64,000 nucleotides of DNA from Siphonodentalium dalli (Eukaryota; Mollusca; Scaphopoda; Gadilida; Siphonodentaliidae). The notes beneath the pieces were generated by a model. The model had not been told where the DNA came from. It saw only the letters and a program-made list of their open reading frames with translations, and searched no databases. Made by a program: the position numbers and the translations under genes. The stretch is from NCBI GenBank assembly GCA_032622095.1, contig CP136069.1:69031319-69095318 (forward strand), written 5' to 3'. Positions 57,050 to 64,000 of this stretch are shown in pieces (position 1 is the stretch's first letter; each line of letters begins with the position of its first letter).

Positions 57050-59625
57050 GGTGGTGAGGTGATAATACAGACACCAGTGAATTCTTCTTCATCTTCCGAA
57101 GATTATCTGATCAGTGACAACAATAATAATAGTCATGTCCAGAATGAGAACACTCCACCGACTGCAATTTTCCCTGTGAAACTTTCATGGAGTATATTAG
57201 TGATACATACAATCACAGCTTTCCAAAACGCAGAAAGAAAATTAGGACTCAAAACTACAATCCATGGATAACAACAGGACTAGATAACTCAATCAAGAGA
57301 AAGAATAAATTGTATAGAAACTTCTTACAAAACACATATAAAAGTAACAACGAAAGACACACAGCATATAAAAACAGACTAATTGGTACAATATGAATGA
57401 CCAATCGCAGCTGTTATCATAACAAATTTGAACGTTACCAAGGGAACATGTTATCAACCTGGGCTGTACTGAAAAAAATCCTCAATAACAACAAAAACAA
57501 TATTACTGTGAAACAATTTCTACATGAAAACAAGTACATAAATGGTAAAGTCAAAATTGCAGAAAAAATTCAAAGAATTATTCACTAATATAGGAGATAA
57601 CCTTGCAGCAAAGACAAACTCAACTAAAGATCCTAATAATTTTCTCCCAGTTCCCAAATCATCTTCATTTTATATTGAACCTGGTGGAGAATTAGAGATA
57701 ATGAATATACTGAATAACATAGACTCAAATAATATGTTGGATTAGGTGAATTTGATTGTGGCAACTTAAACATTGTCAGAATTCTTTATCCAACCTCTGA
57801 CATATATCTGTAACTTATCTCTCTCACAGGGGGTACTCCTAGAACAAATGAAATTCGCTAAAGTATCACCAATCTTTAAAGCAAACGACCCAAGTGTAAT
57901 CGGCAACTACATACATGTATCTATACTACCAATCTTTTCAAAAATACTTGAAAAACTTATGTATAACAGAATAATTAAGTACTTGGAGAAACATAAGATT
58001 TTATACAGTAGCCAAAATGGATTTAGGAAGAATCATTCCATAATTCTAGCTTTGACCGACCTCATAGAAAAAAATAACTGGTACCCTAGACAATCGTGAG
58101 CACACAATTGGGGTGTTTCTCGGTTTGTCTAAGCCATTTGATACGATTAATCACAGTATAATGCTAAAAAAACTAGAGAACTATGGATGTCATGGGGTTG
58201 CACTGAACTGGTTTTACGATTATCTTACCCATCGAAAACAATGTGTCCAACATGATGGCCACATATCAGAACTCAATGAAATTACATGTGGTGCTCACTG
58301 CCCCGCAAGGCTATATCTTAGGGATCTCCTATTTCTAATCTACATGAATGACCTACCTAGTGCATGTAATGATGTCAAACTGATTCGTTTTGCTGATGAC
58401 ACAAATTTATTTTGTTCCGATAAAGATATCCACAACCTATTTAACAGAGTTAACATTGAAATGGACTATATGATTCAGTGGTTCGCTGCTAACAAATTGT
58501 CTTCGAACATTGATAAAACAAATCATATGCTCTTCACCAACTGTTCAGTACCGGGGTTATTACCAATACTAAATATAAACGACAAGAACATCAATAGAGT
58601 AATGAATACTAATGTTTTAAGTGTCACCATTGAAGACAATCTATCTTGGGACAAACACATAAATTCAATATGCTCTAAACTTTCCAGCAATGTCGGAATT
58701 CTGAGAAAAATCAGTGACTGATCCTACTATTACATTGAAAACCGTGTATCTATCATTAATCATACCCTACCTGACCTAATGCAATGAAATCTGGAGCTCG
58801 TCTACCAAAAACATCTTACTAAAATCAGAAAACTACAGGATAATGCTCTAAAAATTATCTCAAATGGTGCTAGTAATATTTCCACATATTGCAGACAAGC
58901 CAAACTGCTAATGCTTGATGACATTGGGAACATGCAGCTAATTAGATTACTGAATGACCACCATACACATGCACTACCTGATTCCTTATTAAAATTATTC
59001 ACAAATCTAGCAGATATGCATAGCCATAATGCTCGCGCAAAATCAAAAGGTAATCTATATAATGAATTAAAAGGACCAAACCCTCCAAAAACCCAATATC
59101 AATTCTCAAACAGAGTCCGAGAATTATGGAATAGCCTCCCTGAAGATTGCAGATTACGCATTGAAACTAGTATTGACTACCCCAAATATCTAACGATTAC
59201 TTTATCAGTGACTGTTATCATAAATGATCCATATGTGTTAATGACCTTCTATATAATTCAAAATTTATCAAAGAATAATAAAAAAAACTGCCATATTCTT
59301 AGCCTAAATCAACTGAGCTCCACTGGTGATTCAGTCACAACCTTACGGACTCATTAAACTGTCTCATGAATTCAATTAACATATAGCTTTATAGCTTATG
59401 GGCATATCTCCAACATATTATGAAAGGCCTTGTATCCCCACCCTCCCCAACCTACATCTATTCTTCTGCTCTTGCACCCACATGTAGTTTATGTCTCTGT
59501 TATAATTATTGTATTATCGGGCTCTGACCTATAAGCCATGGCTTCCACAGAGCCCCATTACCATATTGTACTATATACACTGATCATCAAATAAAGTCAC
59601 TTGAGTTTGATGTTTGAGTTTGAGT
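57050..59625 (+). pseudogene. LINE ORF2 relic (jockey/CR1-like), plus strand
   Basis: Starts inside the linker before the RT (NPWITTGLDNSIKRKNKLYR, about 57262-57320; no endonuclease domain) and continues through QMKFAKVSPIFK, an NGFRKNHS block, motif A FLGLSKPFDT (about 58115-58145) where the usual first Asp is Gly, a scrambled PQG motif near 58300, FADD at 58388-58399 and the C-terminal RVRELWNSLPED (about 59115-59150). Frameshifts separate at least five segments. The 3' end has a GGGCTCTGACC...GGTTCC-like stem region, AATAAAG and a TTTGAG-repeat tail ending about 59625. Loss of the motif A Asp makes the RT inactive. Confidence 0.92.
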
Positions 59626-59889
59626 TCAGTTTATGTTGAATAAATTCGCCAGGAGGGACCGTTTCATCTGTAATATATGACCGTGATAAACTCCAGAAAT
59701 ATCACATGTTCGTTTCACATTGGCTGGATTATGTCATCATATGGGTTTACTTTCTGTTGGTCGAACAATATATGCCATGGCAATGGACAAAGTCACGTGC
59801 AGTGTTCGAAAAATGCCCGCTATAGTTTAACGGTGTCAGACCGCGTAACATCGTTGCTAACCTTGGATCGTAATAATCCAAGAGCTGGT
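59626..59889. other. LINE flank, no feature
   Basis: Short interval between the LINE tail and the foldback relic. The tRNA-like wording around 59820-59905 (CCGCTATAGTTTAACGGT) is weak and unsupported by a cloverleaf. Confidence 0.35.
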
Positions 59890-60189
59890 AGGAAAGGTCC
59901 GAAAGGGTAGCAAGTTGTGACTTAATTGGTTATTAAACATGTTAATTAATCAACTGACAACTAAGTGTTCTATTCTGGTTGTCCAAGTATCTTATCAGGC
60001 GTGACAAATTCATTTTAAATGATACAGTTTGGAATTTTGCCGAAAACTTCTTTTGGGATTCTGGCCATGTTTTTGAAAGAAAATGAGAAGACATTTTAAC
60101 GGAACTGAGAGAAACCTTAATATGTGGCTACTGTGACCCAATAGCATCAAAATTGATCAACTTAATACAGGTTATGTCAAGATGGCAGC

Positions 60190-61740
60190 CAGGGATTGAC
60201 CGTATGGTCAATATGAATACAGGGAGTTATCATATGATAAAGATGATATGATAAGGTGTACAATGAGTGACTATATGGTCATGGGTAGGATGTCCATGAG
60301 TGGCTGAATTGTCATCTGCGAGGTGAATAGGTATATTTGCGAGGTGGATAGGTATACAGGGAGTGCGTGCATGGTTATGTGTGGGTGTACTGGTATACCT
60401 GATGTTGCTATGTGGTGGTTGGTGTGGTTTATGTGTATATCAAGAGTAGCTACAGGGGTTGTTTATGTTAATATGGAGAGACTGTATGGTCATGTGCAGG
60501 ATATACAGGTGTACCTTGGGTGGCTCAATTTCCAGAGATTGGTGTTTATGTATATGTGTGTGTTGTCTGTATGACCATGGGTGGGTGTATGGGTATATAG
60601 GGAGTGAGTTTCGGCTTATGGGTAATCTGTATATTATGTGTACATGGAATTATTGTAGTCATGATTGACGGGTATATGTATACCTGGAGTATAGCTGGAT
60701 GGCCATTGGTGGGCGTGTGTGTAAATGGGGAGTGCCCGCGTATAATGGGTGGGATGTATATATGTGGTGTACGTATGTCATTGGTTGGTAAATAGGTATA
60801 CAGGTAGTAGCTCTACGGTCATGGATATGGTGTATGAATGCACACTACACAGCGAGTAACTGAATTGTCATGTGTGAGGTGTATATGTAAGTCTGGAAGG
60901 TATGAGATGCTGTGTGACCGAGGTTTCTGTATATTTGGAAGGGCTGTGTGGACGTTGATGAGGTGTATATGACACATGGAGTGACTTTATGGTCATGGGT
61001 GGGGTATAAATGTATATTTTAAGTGGCTATATGGCCATGGGTGTGGCGAGTAGGTATACAGGCTGTGAATATGTGGCCAATGATTGTGAATAGGTATATA
61101 TGGAGTGACTGTTTGAACATGAAGGTGTTGAATAAGATACCGAGAGTGACTATATGGTCATGTGTAATGTTTAGCAGTACACCGGGTGTACCTACATGGT
61201 GACCCATGTATGTATGGTCACGTGTGGGGTGTACAGGTATACCCAAGTGTGGCTGTATGGTCATCGGTGAGGTGTTTGTGTATAAAGCTAGTGGCTATAT
61301 GGACATTAGTGAGGTGTAGATGTATACCTGGAGTGTCTATGGTCATGGGTGGGGTGTATGTGTATATCTTGAGTGGCTATATAGCCATGGGTGTGGCGAA
61401 TATGTATACAGGGAGTGACCATAAGGTCAATGGCGAGGTGAATATGCATACCACGAGTGACTTCATGATCATGCATGTGCGGAAAAGTTATTAGGGAGTT
61501 ACTATATGGTCATGTGTTAGGTGTTCGAGTATGCCTGGTGTGCCTGCGTGGTGAGTCATGACTGTATGGTCAAATGTGGAGTGTATGGTTATACACATGT
61601 GTGGCGGTATGATCATGGGTGAGGTGTATGTGTACACACCTCGAGTGGCTATATGGTCACTTGTGGTGTTTATGTATATATTGAGTGACTATATGGTCAT
61701 GGTGGGTTGTACGTGTATACATGGAAGTTGATGGCTATCG
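60190..61740. repeat. Degenerate ~56-60 bp minisatellite
   Basis: Units centred on GAGTGACTATATGGTCATG, GTGGGGTGTATGTGTATA and CAGG/CTGG, strongly diverged and TG-rich on the plus strand. Many short frames cross it (for example 60323-60795); all are shadows of the repeat. Confidence 0.85.
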
Positions 61741-62082
61741 CTTATCACAATAGCTATGAATGTGTCAATCGATAGAGAGGTCATGTCAGATAGTTCTCAA
61801 ACTTGATGGCGTGTATGGTTTAAACATATTTTATTTGCTCAATGCATATAGTATTACATATATACACACGGGCAAAAGGGATGGGATGACAAGTGCTGCC
61901 ACTTACAGTAACACCCTCTCCCTATTGTCAAAACACTCAATATATACAAATTAAACACTGACAAGAGCAAGGAAATATGTTATAACAATATAGCTATGTA
62001 CAAGTTATGACAACTAACAGTATAGAAAGAACTGATGGATTGTTTCACACGTTATGTATGAGAGAAAGAAGATTGATACAAC

Positions 62083-62116
62083 AAGAGAGAGAGAGAGAGG
62101 GGGAGAGAGAGAGAGA
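62083..62116. repeat. (GA)n microsatellite
   Basis: AGAGAGAGAGAGAGAGGGGG followed by a further GAGAGA run. Confidence 0.95.
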
Positions 62117-63516
62117 TGGCGTGTATGTACAATGGAGGAAACGGTAAATGTTTTTCCTGACAATATTTGATCAATTTTGATGCTAGTGAGCCAGATTAGC
62201 CACATATTATGGTCCATCTCAGTTCCGTTTGAAAGTTTGCCAATTTCATTTCAAATACACAGCCAGAATCCCAAAATGAAGTTTTCAGCAAAAGTCCATG
62301 CTGCAACCTTTACAATGAATTTGTCATGCCTCATAATGTACTGAGGCGACTAGAATAGCATTTAGTTGTCGGCTGATTAAGTAACATGTTTAAAAACCAA
62401 GTGAGTCACAAATTACTAAATTTTCGGAACAGCAGAGAATAATGTTCGGGATATATGTGAAAACTAAACTTTTTACCAAATTTTGTGGCCATTTTGCAAG
62501 CCATCTTAAGTAATTTGGTCTAAAACACATTAGCGTGACACATTTAAGATATATCAAAAACAATAAACACCATTGCTACCAAAGATAGTTCCATTTTACT
62601 TGAAAACAAATGGTCCAAATGAAAAGTTAATTTTTGCTTAATTTTTGCTGATTTCATGTCAAGTTCATCAGAGAAATCCGATATATCTGGTAATGACAGT
62701 AGTTACATCAGTCCATCATCAGTGTTAGTATTCAATGTATATAATACACATTAGTCTATTTTATACACCAACCACAACTTGTAACCGATTGCATGGCACG
62801 CTGATATCAGTGCAGGACACGCTGGGGCAATATCTACCATTTTCCATTATTTTGCTGCCATTGTGACGTCGATTTCAAGCTAAGACTAAGGTGCCAATTG
62901 TGTATCCATTGAGTTGGAATATTCATAGGTAATGGTATGCCTGACTTACACTGCACATTTCTGCTCATTTCTTGTTGAAATATGACTAGAAATCCAAATG
63001 GTGATTTTTGGTGAAATTTATACCGCGTTCTGTAAAATCAAATTATTGAGTGATCGAAAGGGGCTGGTACCCACAAAATGGCATATATAATTTCTCTAAT
63101 GATGAGTTAACATGAAAAATACAAAATAAAGTCGCAATTCTCAACCAGTTCCAATCAGCAGAAACTAATTTAGAAGATATCAGTGAAAAATAGTTATATT
63201 TTCCACTTCCGTTGGCCATTTTGGTGGCCATCTTGGACGTTGAGTTTCCAAGTTTGCCCTAAAAGGTAGCAGTACGTCTTAGCATCGCAATAATATTTAC
63301 ATTTGTAAACATTTGTCAAGATTTTCTCTGAACAATTTGCATCAAACTGACTTATAGTGCCTCGTTTTAAAAACGGCGGCCATCTAGTCTACACGGCCAC
63401 TTTGTTTTCGTGTTAGCATTGCTTAAAAGTTGAGGGACATAATAAGGAAGAAAATGAGTGGGTGAAATGCAGTTCTGTGGTCGGGGTGCAGGGGTACCAT
63501 ATCAGATCCCAGACTA

Positions 63517-64000
63517 TTATATTTATGTTGTCATCGCCTTGCGTGACCTTCTGACCTCTGGTGACGTCATCAAAGAAAATGTCATATTTTGTTTGCTACC
63601 AGTGGATAGAGTATACAAATACCTACCAAATGACACATCACATGTTAAAATCCAATCATATATATGGTGTATGAGTTCCCCCATCGTAATCGAGAAAAAA
63701 TGGTAACCGAGTAAGGCTAAACTTTGACACAGTAAGTACAATAGGACCCAAAATAGTTTATGTTAACATCGCTTTTCCCGACCAGTACATATTAGGGTAC
63801 ATGAAAATACCAAAGAAGTTAAGTAGTGAGTGCACGAGGGGTCCTACCAGCTCATGAACTACAGAGACAATCATTTCACCGGTGGTCTATTCAGCGAGCA
63901 TTAATGTCACGCAGGGAGAGCTTGACACGATTTGGCGGACTGAAACCAGTTTGTCGGTCAACCAATCAGAAATGCTTTTATATATTTAACTCGGAAACGG
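63517..64000. other. No recognisable gene
   Basis: Frames at 63458-63706 (plus) and 63523-63741 (minus) have no recognised motif. CRE-like GTGACGTCATC lies at about 63561-63571. Confidence 0.4.

Larger units (their letters stand above)
59890..63516. mobile_element. Foldback relic of the TAGTC-ended family
   Basis: Right arm about 62100-63516, ending GATCCCAGACTA. Left arm truncated to about 59890-60190 (shared TTGTGACT..ATTGG, AACATGTTA and AATATGTGGCTA). The right arm is a diverged relative of the arms at 46681-48969 (GCCATTTTGGTGGCCATCTT near 63213), and its end (63380-63480) resembles 45290-45427. A minisatellite fills most of the spacer. Confidence 0.7.

Noticed and set aside
59820-59905. 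tRNA-like segment
   Set aside because: Only a weak D-arm-like phrase; no T-arm or stems.

Overview
The window looks like accessory DNA from an animal genome, most plausibly a marine lophotrochozoan such as a mollusc. The reasons are the AT-rich, non-operonic layout, three metazoan-type non-LTR retrotransposon relics, many terminal-inverted-repeat (TIR) DNA elements, satellite arrays, and one intronless-looking cGAS-like/Mab-21 nucleotidyltransferase locus, a class known to be expanded in bivalves. The species cannot be fixed from this sequence. I see no rRNA, convincing tRNA, CRISPR array, operon or intact multi-exon host gene. Almost everything is repeat-derived.

Layout. 1-1930: minisatellite plus core and arm of a foldback family. 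3198-3780: TTAA-flanked MITE. 6135-9475: about 7.6 copies of a ~437 bp satellite. 9.6-11.1 kb: dispersed repeats and a SINE-like piece. 11113-17345: a minus-strand LINE relic split by a palindromic MITE and by a PIF/Harbinger-like element (TSD TAA), which is itself split by two hAT-like elements (8 bp TSDs TGTGTACG and AGTGTCCA). 18.3-22.1 kb: a possible helentron-like composite ending in a 122 bp tandem repeat with TGACCTTGA sites. 23.6-25.4 kb: degenerate tandem blocks. 26196-27640: an L1/Tx1-like LINE relic split by a TA-flanked palindrome that holds two TTAA-flanked elements. 28209-29993: a second, inverted Harbinger-like copy (TSD TTA) without the hAT insertions. 31221-34310: a 3.1 kb foldback element with ~1 kb arms and TSD CGTTAC. 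34418-34665: a double-hairpin MITE. 36261-45427: a foldback with ~2.1 kb arms, its right arm split by a 4.26 kb CACTG-ended element that carries a ~105 bp satellite. 46681-48969 and 59890-63516: relatives of that foldback family, rich in AAGATGGCGGCC-like motifs. 57050-59625: a plus-strand LINE relic.

The best gene candidate is at 49839-51830. It has the GS...DxD motif, a third Asp in a VDIVP context, and the helical Mab-21 C-terminal half. An in-frame TAA and three successive -1 frame changes break it, so it is either a pseudogene or an under-corrected assembly of a real gene. A short THAP-like zinc-finger fragment lies near 53.2 kb.

The elements work together mainly as a nested record of insertions: target duplications, empty-site partners inside the same window and reading frames rejoined across insertions let the order of events be read directly.
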